Source of the DNA: Paratrimastix pyriformis | Lineage: Eukaryota > Preaxostyla > Paratrimastigidae | Length of the DNA: 64,000 bases | Direction: 5' to 3' | Assembly (NCBI GenBank): GCA_027972325.1 | Contig: JAPMOS010000068.1 | Span: 122,501 to 186,500, forward strand | Shown here: positions 46,935 through 59,900 of the stretch, piece after piece | Numbering within the stretch: position 1 is the stretch's first letter | Layout: each line of letters starts with the position of its first letter | Made by a program: the position numbers and the translations under genes | The notes under the pieces: model-generated | Told to the model about the DNA's origin: nothing | The model's input: the letters and a program-made list of their open reading frames with translations, nothing else | Database searches by the model: none

Positions 46935-49900
46935 ATGCGCATTCATCGCTGTCGCCTCGTCGACTGGTCTGCTTTTTGCACGCCAGAGATTCCCCACGAT
47001 CCGGGTCCTTCGCCTCTTTAAAAACAGGACGCCATCCGGGATTGTGGCTCTTGCTCTGGATACCCGCTCGGTTTTTCTGGCAGCTGCACGGGCGGATGGG
47101 TCCATCGAAATCTGGGATGTTCGGGACAGGGATCACTTCCGTTTTGAGCGCGTCTGTTCCGAATTTTGCATCACTTCCCCTCCACACCATGCATGCGCCC
47201 CTGTCCCGCCCTGTCCCGCTCCCGCGTAATAGCTTATCCCAGCCCGAGCTGGCGCTGTGGTGCAATGCCTTGCCTGGATACCGACGAGTGCCTCTCTCTC
47301 CGGGGGGAGCGCCCCTCCGGCCACCTCGGGGCTGGTCGGCCCCACGGACCGGCTGGTGGCGGGGACGCTGAACGGGCTGCTGATCGAGTGGGACCTGGCG
47401 GCCCTCAAGGAACGCTCGCTCGTCGATTCGTACGGCGGGGGTGTGTGGGCCATGACTGTCAGCCACGACGGGACCCACCTGGCGGCCGGCTGCGAGGACG
47501 GCTCGGTGCGGCTCTTCGAGACGGGCTACACGGGGGACGCCATGCTGGAGGCCGTCCTCGAGGCGGCCCCCGAGCTCGAGTTCGTCAAGGCCTTCCCCAA
47601 GCAGAAGGGTCCGCACCCCCCCCGGGCGGGCGGTGCCCAATGCCCCCCACATCCACACCCCTTTCTCGCTCACTTTCACTTTCTTCCTTGCAGCGCGGGT
47701 GCTTGCCGTTGCCTGGAGCCCCAACGACGCCGCCATCATCTCCGGTGGGGCTGACGGTCCGCACACGACAGGAGCCCGTGGAGGGGCGGGGGCGAGGGCG
47801 AGGGCGAGGGCGAGGGCGAGGGCGAGGGCGAGGGCGAGGGCGAGGGCGAGGGCGAGGGCGAGGGCGAGGGCGAGGGCGAGGGCGAGGGCTGGGACGGGGC
47901 TGGGACGGGGCTGGGACGGGGCTGGGACGGCAGGGGCCCAACCGTTTGCCGCACTGTGGGGGGGCTGGGCTGGGCAGGGTGCATCCATCGGATGGCCGCC
48001 TTCGCGGGGGGCCGCAAGGCCCTCGCACCGGTTGTGCCCCGGCCCACCGGGGCCGCTGCCGGGGAGGGTGAGCCCGAGAACGCGGGTGCCGAATTCCGGG
48101 CCGTGGTGGAGCGGTACGGCAAGGACGAGGTCATGGTGTGGTCCCGCGTCCTCAGGTCCGCCTCCAGCACACCCTCCCCCCTCCCCCCCCCCCCCCCGGC
48201 TCTCTCGCCCCGCTGTGCGGTCGGCTCACTCGCGTCGCCGCTCACCTTGCCGCGTGGCTGCTGCTGCTGCTGCTGCTGCTGCTGCCCGCCCAGCAACGGG
48301 ACCATCGTCAGCGGGGATTCCAACGGGAACACCTGCTTCTGGAACGGCGCCACGGGCACCCTCATCACCGTCCGCCCCGCCCCCGCCCCCGCCCCCGCCC
48401 CCGCCCCCGCCCCCGCCCCGCCCCCGCCCCCGCCCCCCGCCCCCGCCCCCGCCCCCGCCCCCGCCCCCGCCCCGCCCCGCCCCTTCGCCCGCCCAGCCCC
48501 GCCCAGCCCCCGCCCAGCCCCCGCCCAGCCCCCCCGCCCGCGAGCATCCACGCCCCGCCCTGCTTGATGACCTGGCACCTGCTCACCACGAGACTTGTTG
48601 GGCCGGGCCGTGCCGCATGGGGGGGGGGGGGGGGCGTCGGGGCATGCTGCGTGGCGGGCTGCAGTCGCTGCGGCAGCACGAGGGCGACGTGTTCGCGGTG
48701 GCCGCCGCGGACGAGCGGACGGTCTTCGGCGGGGCCGACTTCCGCCTCTGCGCATACGGCTGGACCGAGGCCGAGGGCGGCCAGGTCCGGACCCCCACCC
48801 CCACCCCCACCCCCACCCCCTCCCCGTCGGTTCCGACCGGGGAACACCCCTGATGGTGTGTCGAGTCCGAATAGTCCGCCTCTGGACCCCCCCGCGCGGA
48901 GGGGCCGCCGTTTGCTGTGCATTCGTGGCGGATACAGATGGGCTCGTAGATTCTTCGTCCCTCTCCGCCCCTCTCTGCCCCTCTATGCCCTTCTGCCCTT
49001 CTGCCCCTCTGCCCCCCCTCCTGGCCGCACCTCCGACATTCCACCTCTCATGCTCTCTGCCTGCCCGCCCGCCCGCCCGGCTCCCTGGCTGCCCCTCTGG
49101 GCGCAGTGGCGCTACCTGGCCTCCCGCAAGGCCCACACGCACGACATCAAGGCCCTGGCCGCCTCGGCCTGGCCCGGCTCGGACCTCCTCGTCCGTGCCG
49201 CCGCCCCGAACCCCTGGCCCCCGTGACCATCACCACCACCACCACCCTGTGATCAGGCCCCCTCAGGCCCCTCTCCGCGGTCCTTTTCCCTCACCTGCTT
49301 GGTCCTGGTGGCCCCTGCGCGGGTGCGGGTGCGGGATTTTCGGTTGGCGGGGGGGTGCAGGTGAGCGGGGGCGTGGACAGCCAGCTCGTGGGGTACGCCC
49401 AGCAGGCCTTCGTGCAGGCGCCCACCCGGACGGCGGCCCCGTTCCCCCTCGCCCCCGCCCGCATCGCCACTAGCGTCCTCCCGCCCGCCCTCAACCCCGG
49501 TCCGCCCGCCCCGCTCTCCCTTCTGAATCTCCTTCATGCGCGGCATCCCAACCCTCTGGCTGCGCAGCGGAGGGCGACGAGGAGGGCCCGGAGCCGGAGG
49601 GCGACGAGGAGGAGGCCGCCATGACGACGGAGGGCGACGAGGGCGCGGAGGCCACGAAGGCGCAGCCTGGGGCGGCACCCGCTCCCGCTGCTCACAAGAA
49701 ACAGCGCCGGCCCCCCGTCACAGGCTCCGGTCCGCCGCCCCTGCCATGCCATGCCGCCTGCCATGCCCCTCTGCCCCCCTGCTCTTGCTCTGCCCCCCTG
49801 CTCTTGCTCTGCCCCCCGCTCTTGCCCTGCCCCGCTCTTGCCCTGCCCCGCTCTTGCCCTGCCCCGCTCTTGCCCTGCCCCGCTCTTGCCCTGCCCCGCT

Positions 49901-51771
49901 CTTGCCCTGCCCCGCTCTTGCCCTGCCCTGCTCTTGCCCTGCCCTGCCCTGCCCTGCCCTGCCCTGCCCTGCCCTGCCCTGCCCTGCCCTGCCCTGCCCT
50001 GCCCTGCCCTGCCCTGCCCTGCCCTGCCCTGCCCTGCCCTGCCCTGCCCTGCCCTGCCCTGCCCTGCCCTGCCCTGCCCTGCCCTCGACTGACGTGTGTG
50101 ACCGTGGGCTCGGCTGTGTTGGGCGGGCAGCGAGCAAGAACCCCAACCTGGTGCCCGTGACGGAGCTGGTCCAGCTGCGCCAGCGGCTGATGCTCGTCAT
50201 GCAGCCCCACGCCCTCGAGCTCTGGCAGACGGGCCAGGGTCCGGCCGCCCCACCCGTTGCCCACCACCCCTCGGCTGCCCCATCGCCCCGGCTGCCCACC
50301 ACCCGGCTGCCCATCTCAGCTCCTCGTTCTCTGCTCTGCTCGCCTCTGGGACGCCCTCGGTGGGTTCCACGCCTCACGCCCACGCCCCGCTCTCCGCCCG
50401 CCCGCTGCAGTGCCGATCCACGAGCAGCGCCGGTCGCAGCTGTGCCCGGACATGACCCGCCTCGAGCTGGCCGCGGCGCCGGGGCTGCTGCTGCGCATCG
50501 ACCGGGGCGCCGCCAAGAGCCGCGGCCCCTTCGTGGCCAGCGCCCTCAGCCCCGACGGGGCCCTCCTCGCGGCCGCTGACGCGGTGGGGGTCACCCTCTA
50601 CCACCTCGCCATGGACGGGGTCCGCCTCCCGCGCCCGCGCCCGCGCCCGCCCTATCCTCAGCCTCCATGCCCATGTCCGTGCCCAGATGTCCATGCCCAT
50701 GTCATGTCCATGCCGAATCTGTGGCATCGCACCCGCTGCTCTGCCCCGTCTTCGCCGCTCATCCCTTGCCCCGTCGTTGTCTGCCCTGGTGTCTGTCCTG
50801 GTGCTGGTGTTTGCCCTGGTGCTGGTGTCTGCTGGCCGCAGGAGCACCTGACCTGCCGCAAGGAGGCCCTGGCAGCCCCCCTGGCGGGCCCCTGCACGGG
50901 GCTGCTCTTCACGCCCGACGGGAGCCGCCTGCTGGCCGCGAGCGGGGCGGCCGTCCAGCTGGTCGACCTGGCCGAGGGGGCCATCCGCACCCTCGCCCCC
51001 CACCGCCCCGAGGGCCCCGCCGCATCAGTGGCCCCCGTGGCGGAGATGGTTGCCAGCGAGGACGGCCAGTGGCTGGCCACACGCGACGCGACGGGTCTCG
51101 TCCAGGTCTTCGCCCTCGATGCCGGCAAGGTCCGCCCCCTCCTTCATCCCTCCCGCCCTCCTTCATCCCTCCCGCCCTCCTTCATCCCTCTGCTGGTGCT
51201 GCCCCTGGTGGGCCGAGATGGCCCCGATCGCCCATTCCCCTGCGCTGCCTTCCTCACGGGGCTTGGGGGTGGTGGTTTCCGGGCGGGCGGCGCAGCACCG
51301 GGCGACTGTGCCCCGGCTGGCGGCCCCTGTGGTGGCGCTGCAATTCGTGGCGGCGGGCGCCAAGCGGGGACCTCCCCGCGAGTCCCTCCTGCTGGCCACA
51401 AGCGCCAACACCCTGTTCTACTTCGACCTCGAGGTCGGCCGCCCATGCCGCCCATCCCCCCTGCCCCCATGCCCCCATGCCCCCTGCCCCCCCTGCCTGC
51501 CTTGTCCTGTTTGGCCGCCGGTCTTCATCCCGCACGGCCTGCCCACCCCCCGCCCCGATGGCCCGATGGCCCGCAGCGACGGCTTGTGATGCCCTTCCTG
51601 CAGTGCCACCGGACGGTGGTGGCGGAGCGCTTCCAGGCCGAGCTGGCCGGCCACCCCGAGCGGATCGTGGGCCTGGCCTTCGTCCCGGGCAGCCCCGCCG
51701 GCCGCCGCCAGCTGGTCGTCTGGAGCGCCGCCTGGTTCTACTTCGTCCACCTCGACCTGGTCCGCCCCCCC

Positions 51772-51807
<36 letters not shown>

Positions 51808-52456
51808 TGCTCCGACCTTCACTCAGCCATGCTGATCGGCCCGTCCGCCTCCCTCTGGCCGTGGCGTGGCGCAGCTGACTTCCAAGAAGGGCGCGGCCGA
51901 GATCCCCCTCCCGGCCCCCGCTGCCGCAGCCCCCGCTCCTTCCACCGCCACAGCCACCGCCACTGCTGCTGCCGCCTCCGCCTCCTCCCCAACGCCCGCC
52001 GGGGCCTCTGCCGCCCCAACGGCCGAGGGTGAGCTGGCCGAGACTGCCCCCGCCCCTGCGCCCCTGCCCGCCGGGCTGGCCGTCAGCACCGAGACGGCCG
52101 GCAAGACCACCACCGCCATCGCCCGCACAGTCCGTGGCGTCCCCAGCATCATCATACGCCCCCCCCTCAGCATCAGCATGCACGCCCCTCCCGACCCTCC
52201 TTGGTTTGTGCATGCCGGCTCATTCGCGGTGTGGTCTGCTCTGACTGTCGTGCTGGGCTGGGCTGGGCACTTGCAGGATCAGCCGGGGGCTGCGGGGCCC
52301 GAGCAGCAGGCGGCGTACCACCTCGTGACCCGCTACCAGCCGCTGGTGGGGGTGCAGCTGCTGTCGGCCGAGGAGATGCTCGTCCACGAGCTGCCCTGGG
52401 TCAAGGTCCTCGGCCACATGCCCGCCCCCATGGCCGCCCGGGCCTTCGGCCAGTGA
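46935..52456 (+). CDS. UTP4: UTP4/cirhin-like WD-repeat protein of the small-subunit processome
   Basis: UTP4 is a t-UTP subunit needed for 18S rRNA processing in the nucleolus. Exon 1 46935-46966 (MRIHRCRLVD) joins exon 2 47028-47151 (WTPSGIVALALDTRS, ADGSIEIWD), matching human HRVRFFNYVPSGIRCVAY and DGTVEIYNL. Later blocks follow cirhin order: GLLIEWDLAALKERSLVDS, GGGVWAMTVSHDGTHLAAGC, EDGSVRLFE, VLAVAWSPNDAAIISGGADG, VMVWSRVLRS, GTIVSGDSNGNTCFWNGATG, HEGDVFAVAAADERTVFGGA, KAHTHDIKALA, VPVTELVQLRQRLMLVMQPH, ALSPDGALLAAADAVGVTLY, TGLLFTPDGSRLLAASG. It ends LVTRYQPLVGVQLLSAEEML and VHELPW (human YKPLLFMDLLDERTLVAVE). An acidic insert (EGDEEGPEPEGDEEE) near 49570 and an Ala/Thr/Pro insert near 51900-52120 are additions. 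Many introns begin GTCCGC. Confidence 0.85.
47782..47890 (+). repeat. (GGCGAG)n hexanucleotide tract
   Basis: About seventeen GGGCGA units in a UTP4-like intron, followed by GGGACGGGGCT units. Confidence 0.95.
48378..48480 (+). repeat. (CCCCCG)n tract
   Basis: CCCCCG hexamers just after the GTCCGC donor of the WNGATGTLIT exon of the UTP4-like gene. Confidence 0.9.
49782..50092 (+). repeat. CCCTG/CCCCGCTCTTG satellite array
   Basis: Two blocks: CTCTTGCCCTGCCCCG-type units to about 49940, then pure CCCTG pentamers to about 50085. Lies in a UTP4-like intron; the opposite-strand counterpart (GGGCA)n occurs in the WDR74-like gene, so both are CCCTG on the sense side of the gene. Confidence 0.95.
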
Positions 52457-53006
52457 GCGCCCACGCCCCCGCTCCGCGATCCCACTCCCGCAGTCAGCCA
52501 GCCACACACCGGGCCGCCCCGCCTGCCGGTCCCGGCAGCACCGCCGCCCCCACCCCGCCCGCCCCACCCACCAACCCACCAACCAAACCCAGCAGGCGCG
52601 TGGCTCCTCCCCTCCCCCTCCCCGCCCCGGGAGCCTGTGCCTTTCTCCCTCGTCGCCCACCACCCCGCGCCCATGACGGCGCGCACCCGTGGCGGCGAAG
52701 GGGATGTTCCCCGAGGCCGATGGGGGGCCGAACCCACCTAGCCGTGGTTCTTGCCGTCGGGCCAAAATGCTGGCACCTTGAAGGTCCCAGCAAAATGGCG
52801 TATTTCATGCGTGAACGTAATCAAATCACTCCATCTGTGGTGCAACAGAAACAGTGATGCGGTTGCCGGTGTCACACTCAATCTCGAGAGAAACTGATTT
52901 TAAGAGGTCCAGTGAAACGAACTCGAATCTTCACGGAGAACGCGACGGGCCGTGCGGTGGTGCTGGGCTTCGGAGAGCGCCGCCCTGGGGTTCTTGGAGC
53001 AGCCGC
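52457..53006. other. Intergenic region, UTP4 to SMYD
   Basis: The first half is C-rich 3' flank of the UTP4-like gene. From about 52790 the sequence is less GC-rich and should hold the SMYD promoter. No supported coding frame. Confidence 0.55.
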
Positions 53007-56000
53007 ATGTCTTTGCCCCGACGGGTGGAACGATTCGAGGTTCGCCGCGATGCGACCTGGGGTCGGCATGCCGTTGCCGTCCATGCACTCTCTCCGGGCG
53101 ATGTCGTGCTGTGCGAGCAGCCATACGCTTACGTATTATCGAAAGATCATCGCGAGACACATTGCGCCTACTGTCTTGCTCCCATCGAACGACCTTCACG
53201 ATGTTCCAAGTGCCACCTTACCTTTTATTGTTCTTTGGAGTGCCAGCGAAAGGACTGGGGCACCGGACATTGTGATGAATGTCCTGCGCTGGCCCGCCTT
53301 CTACCCCGCGTCCCGACCGAGACCATTCTCCTGGCAGCTCGGTTGTTCCGTGCCCGGGCCAGGGAAAGCGTCGGGGTCTGTTTGACTTCCTCTTCGCTTT
53401 TTCCCCTCCACACAATCATCATCGCCCGTTGGCGCACGGCACGGCACGGCACGGCACCACGGCGCAACCAGAAGCCGACCGCCGCCCCGGAGACGCGCTA
53501 CGGCGACTTTGCCCAGCTGCTCTCACGTCCGTTGCGGCTCCCTCCTGCCGAGGTCGTGGGTTTGTGCGGCTGCTGCTCACCGCGCCCCTCGGCTGCTGCC
53601 GCTGCCGCTGCCGTGCAGACCTGGACCAGGCCGACCCGGGCAGCCTGGAGCGCTACCGGGGGATGGCCGTGCTGACCCTCTCCGTGCTGGGCTGCGACCT
53701 CTCCGCTCTGGCGGGCCCTGGCTCGGCCACCGTCCCCACATGGTCCGTCCGGGCCCATGCACGTCCGGGCCCATGCACGTCGCCGCGGAGCCTCACCCCG
53801 ACCTCCCGGCCAACCTCCCGACCCCCGACCTCACGACCTCACGACCTCACGACCTCACGACCTCACTCCGACTGACCGCCCGCCTGAATGTTGTTGGGAC
53901 GGGGCGGCGAGGGCAGCATGGGCATGCACGGCCAGCCACCGCCGGTACCCGAGGAGATCGTGGAGGCTATCAGCAAGGCCCGCCAAGCCCCGCCCCTGGC
54001 CATGTCCCCACCACCACCGCCCTCTCGCCCACAGCCATCTCACACAGCCATCTCACACAGCCATCTCACACAGCCATCTCGCACAGCCATCTCACACAGC
54101 CATCTCACACAGCCATCTCACACAGCCATCTCACACAGCCATCTCACACAGCCATCTCACACAGCCATCTCCCCTCAGCCATCTCCAGTCTTCTCCCCCC
54201 CTCCAGCCATCTCACACAGCCATCTCCCCTCGGCCATCTCCCCTCAGCCATCTCCCCTCAGCCATCTCCAGTCTTCTCCCCCCCTCCAGCCATCTCCCCC
54301 TCCAGCCATCTCAGCTGTCCCTGCGCGCATTGCCTTTGCCCTTGTAGTTCGGCTGCAACAACTTTGCCATCGTCGACGCGGAGATGCGCGCATACGGGGC
54401 GGGGGTCTTCCCACGGGCCGCCATCCTCAACCACTCGTCCGGCTCCCCGCCTCGCGCCCTCGCGCCATCATGCCCCTGCCCGCCCACCCTCATGCCCCTG
54501 CCCGCCCACCCTCATGCCCCTGCCCGCCCACCCTCATGCCCCTGCCCGCCCACCCGCCTTCTCCACTCCAGTTCCGGGGTCGCTCTCGCCGCCCTGCTCC
54601 GCTCCCGCCTCGTGCCCGCTCCTCACCTCCTCGTGCCCTCTCCTCCCCGCCTCGTGCCCGCTCCTCCCCTCCTCGTGCCCGCTCCTCCCCGCCTCGTGCC
54701 CGCTCCTCCCCTCCTCGTGCCCGCTCCTCCCCTCCTCGCCCGGCCGCCCCATTTTGCGTCTGGGCTGTGCGCTTTCTTGGGGCTGCCGCAGGTGCGCCCC
54801 CAACTGTGCCATCCACTTCGAGGGCCGCAGCCTCATCATCCGCGCCACGGCCCCCGTCGCCCCCGGCGAGCAGGTCGCTCCCGCCCGCTTGACCATATTG
54901 TCTCGCCCTCCCTCCGCCTCCGCCCTCCGCCCTCCGCCCTCCGCCCCCTTTCCCTTTCCCTTTCCCCTTTCCCCCCTTTCCCCCCTTTCCCCCCTTTCCC
55001 CCCTTTCCCCTTTCCCTTGTCTTTTGCCTTTTGCCGTTGCCGTTGCCTTTCCCATCCGGTCCTCACCTCCCTCGTTGTATGCCATCCCCCGGGCAGCTCT
55101 TTGTGAGCTACATCGAAATCGCGGCCTCGCGGCGCACCCGGCAGGCCGATTTGCTCAAACGCTACCATTTCCTTTGCCGGTGCCCCCGCTGCCTGGTCCG
55201 CGGCCTGCCAACCCAACATGCCACCACCACCAAACGCCACCACCACCAAACGCCACCACCAAACACCACCACCAAACACCACCACCAAACACCACCGACC
55301 ACCACCACCAAACACCACCACCAAACACCACCAAACACCACCACCAAACACCACCAAACACCACCACCAAACACCACCGACCACCACCAGCACCCCCGAG
55401 AGGGAGCGGGAGTGAGCCAAATCAGCACACGCTTGGGCTTTTTTTTCTTTGGGCCGCTCCACTCATTCGTCGCCAACCTTCGCGTGGCCGCAGCGCGACC
55501 CGCACGACCCCGAGGAGGAAGGCTTCCAGTGCCCCCGCTGCGCGGAGGGCCTTCTCTCTCCACGTCCGTCTGGGCCCCTCAATCATCGCGCGGCCCTCGC
55601 TCCCTTTGGTTGCGTCCTCGCTCCCCTCACGATTCCGAGTCGGTCCGTCCGCACCTTCGCTTCCGCCTTTTTGGCGGCACGCTGCTGCAGTGCGCGAGGA
55701 CGGGCGCGAGGTGGGGCCGCTCCGTCTGGGCGGGTGCGCGAAGTGCGGCCACCAGGCGGACGAGGCCACCTGCCGGGAGCAGGCCCGGATGCTGGCCGCC
55801 CTCGAGGAGGCCGTCAGGGAGGCCGAGGACCGCTGGAACAGGGGCGGTCCGCACCTCCACCATCGCCGCATCCCCACTGCCGCATCCACCCGACGACCGC
55901 GCATCGCCGCCATCGCCGCCCCGCTCGCTCTGCCGGCCAGCTCATCGTCATCGCCCCTCATGCACCCCATTCGTGGCCCCTCGTCAGATGGCGCCGAGGC

Positions 56001-56818
56001 GCTGCGGCTGATGGAAGGTGCCCTCGGGCGCAGCATGCCGCCCGTCTTGTCGGCTGCCCTGCGGCCGCTCGATGGCCAGGTCGCCCTCCGCGGCTCGGCC
56101 CCCTCCCTCGCCGGCGGTGACCCACCTGCCACAAGCCCGCAACCGCAAAGTGAGCCGCCCCAACGGCAAGGCGGGCAGCCCCAACGGCAAGGTGAGCCGC
56201 AGTCGCAGCCGCAGCGAGCCCTCGCCAGCAGCAGTGACGACCAGGCCATGGCCCTGCCCCTGCGGTTGCACCCGCTCAACTCGACGCTGCTCCGGGTCAC
56301 CTCGACCCTGACCCACATCCACATCACCCGGCAGGCCTTCGATCGGGCCCTAGTCCTGTGCCGGGCCACCATCCCCCCCTGCCGAGGTCTGCCCGCCCCC
56401 CGGCACAGCAGCCCTCCATGACTCACCTCGCCTCTCGCCGCTTCTGCTGGCCGATCCAGTGGCCTACCCGCACAAGCACCCCGTGCTGGGCCTGCAGCTC
56501 TTCACCCTGGGCAAGCTGGAATGGTCCGCCGCCACGTCCCCCCCCCGACCGGGCCGGCATTGACGGGTTCCTCTCAGGTTCGCCTGCCGCGCTCGGCCGG
56601 CCCTCTCGGCCTTCGTGGAAGCCCGCGAGATACTGGCAATCACGCACGGTTCCGAGTCGCCACTGGTTCAGGAATTGTGCGGGCACATTCAGCAAGCAGA
56701 GGTCCGCAAAAACATTCACCCCGCCCACCCCATTCGACCTCTCTTTCCCGACCACTGACAGGATGCTGTGAAAGCCCAACAAACCGGCGGGAATGTTGCT
56801 CTCCATTGGGCGGCATGA
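53007..56818 (+). CDS. SMYD-family SET and MYND protein methyltransferase (SMYD3-like)
   Basis: SMYD proteins methylate lysines of histones and cytosolic kinases. ATG at 53007; the first exon gives SPGDVVLCEQPYAYV (SET start) and the MYND zinc finger, CAYCLAPIERPSRCSKCH then FYCSLECQRKDW with the last Cys/His set. Later exons give ERYRGMAVLTLSVLGCDL, FGCNNFAIVDAEMRAYGAG, FPRAAILNHS joined to CAPNCAIHFEGRSLIIRAT (SET signature NHSCxPNC), VSYIEIAASRRTRQADLLKR with YHFLCRCPRC (post-SET Cys), the helical C-terminal part AEALRLMEGAL, HPVLGLQLFTLGKLEW (human HPVRGVQVMKVGKLQL) and VEAREILAITHGSESPLVQE. The last small exon (from 56762) ends GGNVALHWAA. Satellite repeats fill several introns. A Pro/Gln-rich insert lies near 56130-56230. 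Confidence 0.85.
54034..54178 (+). repeat. (CATCTCACACAGC)n 13-bp satellite
   Basis: About eleven units in an SMYD intron, continuing into CATCTCCCCTCAGC variants up to about 54320. Confidence 0.95.
55216..55390 (+). repeat. (CACCACCAAA)n satellite
   Basis: Irregular ACCACCAAAC units with ACCGACC interruptions in the SMYD intron after the CRCPRCL exon. Confidence 0.9.
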
Positions 56819-56985
56819 TGTGGCTGCCCCTCGTGGGCTTCGGCCCGCACAATCCCCCCCCCCCCCCCCCCATCCCGCATCCGCGGCGCGCGCAGGCACA
56901 CATCGCCCCCGTTGCGATAATTCGATGCTTTCCGTTCTCGATTTTCAAATTTTTTCAAATTGGCCAAGGGGCCTCCAAGGAGTGA

Positions 56986-59900
56986 ATGCTCCTCTGGACT
57001 TTTATTTTTTTGCTGGTGCAATGGGACCTCACTGTGGGAGCGGCTGCCCCGAGTTTGCTCGTTGAGCCAGAGGGTGGGGCATTATGTGCAACCATCGAAG
57101 AGGGTGGGCTGAACGTGACTTTTCGGCCCACTGATTCTTTTGGATGGTCATGGGTGTATAAAGAAACGCAATCACCCGCCGTCGCACAACCGCTCCCATC
57201 TCGCCTCTTCATTCCCTTTGGCAACACCACGCTCACCATCACGTCTGTTGATGATGCGATTCCGTTGTTCGAGCCACCGCCGATTTTCGATCTACAGTGC
57301 GACCCAGCCCACCGAAGCGCCCGTTCAGATCACGATGTTTTATTCGATCTTCCCGCGGGCCCCCGCCCCGGCCCTGACCGTGCAATCGTACCCGACCGCC
57401 CGGGCCGAGTGTCGCCTCGTTCGGATGGCCCTCCCGGAAAGCTCAGGTATGCCGGCGACCATTCGGTACACCACAACGGGCCGGCTGCCCCTGGGCGGTG
57501 ACCCCGAGTATGCCCCTCCAGCAGGCGGGCCCGACGGGGTGCTGGTCTGCGACCCGCTGGGGGTCCCTGTGACCGTCACGGCCCGGGCCTTCCAGCCCGG
57601 CCGCTGCGCAAGCCTCCTCGCCGCAGAGCAGTTTACCTTGTGGTCCGCCGGCCTTCCCCTGGGGAGGCAGCCCCGGTCACCACATCGAGCGCCCACCGTA
57701 CCGCATGCATGGGGGTGTGGGGTGGCAGGCCCAAGGTTTCCCCGGCTCGCGTCCAAACGGCCGAGCTGACGGATGCGGTGCGAGTGACGCTGTGGTCAGA
57801 AACCCTCGGTCTGCCAGCACCCCAAGCTCAGCCACCCCTGCCCGCCATTGCCCGCCATTGCCCGCCATTGTTTGCTGAATCTCGTTGGGATGGGCGCCCA
57901 GGGGCACGGCTTCTGTATCGGCTTCCCGAGAGCGCGGACCCGGCCGCCGAGCGAGTCTACGAGCAGCCCCTCGAGGCCCGCCAGAACCTGTCCATCTGCG
58001 CATGGGCCCGCAAGGACGGCTTCCTCGATAGGTCGCGCCCGCCTTCCGGCACCCCTTCCTCCTGCCGCAGACTCCTATTCTTGCCAACCCGGGGCTGGGG
58101 CGGCTGCCCCGATTCGCCCGCATCCCTGAGGCTTCCGTCTTGACCTTCATCATCTTCGTGTCCGATCTTGGGACCTCCGACGCGGCGCCCGTTCCGTGTT
58201 CGCGGCAGCGACGTGGCCTGCACCCGGGTTGTGGTGGCCATGGTCACAGCCGGCCCCGTGGCCACCCCGCCCCCTGGCCTCTACTGCGGTCTGCACCCCT
58301 CCGTTCTGGGGCCGGCATCTGACACGCGGGCGGCGCCACGGGGTGGTGGGGTCTGCAGAGGGCGAGGGCCTGCAGGTGGCCCTGAGCACCGCGACCCGGG
58401 AGGCCGTCGTGCGGTGCGCCCCCGATGCGGCCCACCCCGAGAACACGGCCCCATGCGCCAAGGCGCGACTGCTCCCCGGCCGCACCACGACCCTCCTGGC
58501 AACCGTCCGCAGCAGCGGCCCCGCCACTCGCCTCGCAATCTCTCCAGCGAAGCGGTGGTTCATCACCACACTCCTCATGCCTCTCCGACCCCACCCTGAC
58601 GTGGGGTCGTTGGCGCACCCGGGCGGACAGTCGGTGGTCGTGGGGGCCGGCGCGGTGCCCTACTTTGCGAGCAGCCCCCTGAGGGCCCTCACCTACCAGC
58701 TGGCCAACCACAGTGCTGCCGCCCCGCGCATCGCCCTCGGCGCCATCCCCAACGTGACCGCTTCTGGTCCGCCCGCCCCGTTTGCTTCCTTGGGCTCCGC
58801 CAATGCTGCCTTTCTTTGGCCACCGGGTCAACGGCCGGACCCTTGGCGCTCACGGTTCCGTTTGGGGCGGGTTGTGGGCTCGCCTCGCCTGCCCTGCCCA
58901 GCCGTGACGGTCAGCGACCAGACCGCCGCCCCGCCCAACCGGACGGGCAGTGGCAGCGAGGACATGTGGCGCCCTGTGGCCCGGGGGGGCCTCCTCGTGC
59001 TGCTGCCCTCGGCATCCGGGCCGCCGCTCTCGCTGCCCCTCCGCCTGAGCGCCGCGACCACAGAGGACCCGACCACCGGGGGCGCCACCGCCTTTCACTT
59101 GGCCGTCTTTGGGGCGGCCGCAGAGAGCTGCTCGGGCGAGGGCTCGCGCTACCAGGGCCTCTACACCCCCATCGCCCCGCCCCCGGCCTACACCACCCTC
59201 CCGGGGCCCGCCCCCACGTATGCGCTGGCTCTGCCCCAGCTCCAGGGCAGCGGTGGCGTGCTGGCGGCGAACGTGACGGTGTGCCTGCTGGTCAGCAGCG
59301 CGGACACGCCCTGCCTCAGCTGGCCGCCCCACTGCTTCTGGGTGGCCACCCAAGGGGCGCCCGACGAGCGGCCCTCCTTTGGCCACGGCGCCCACCTGGC
59401 CGCCGGCTGGGGGGGGCTGGCCCTCCTCGGGGCCGAGTCGCTGGTGCGCCTGGGGGCCGCCAGCTGGCCCGCCATGCGGCGCCTCGGCACCCACCTCCGG
59501 TGCTCCCGGGGCCGCGCGCGGGCCCACCTGCGGGCCACCCTCACCCTCGACCGGGCCGCGGCGGCGGTGCCCACCAACCGCCGGGAGGGCGACGAGGGCC
59601 GCCGAGGAGACGCCAACCCCAACCACGGCGGCCGTGCGGCGCGGCACGAGCTGCCCAGCGGGGCTGAGGTGGAGCTCACCGTGCTGCAGCCCGGCCCGAG
59701 CCCCATCAATCCCCGTCCGCCCCCGCCCCCATCGTCGCTGCCTGACCGCCACTCGCACGGCCCGCCGACACACGGCCGCCCATCGGCCGCCCAGGCCGTC
59801 CGCAAGCCGCCCCCGCCTGGAGTCCCCGCCCGCCGTGGGAGGGTGGGAGCCCCCGTGCCCCTGCCTCCCACTTCACCATCATCGCCCCGTCCCGGAGCAG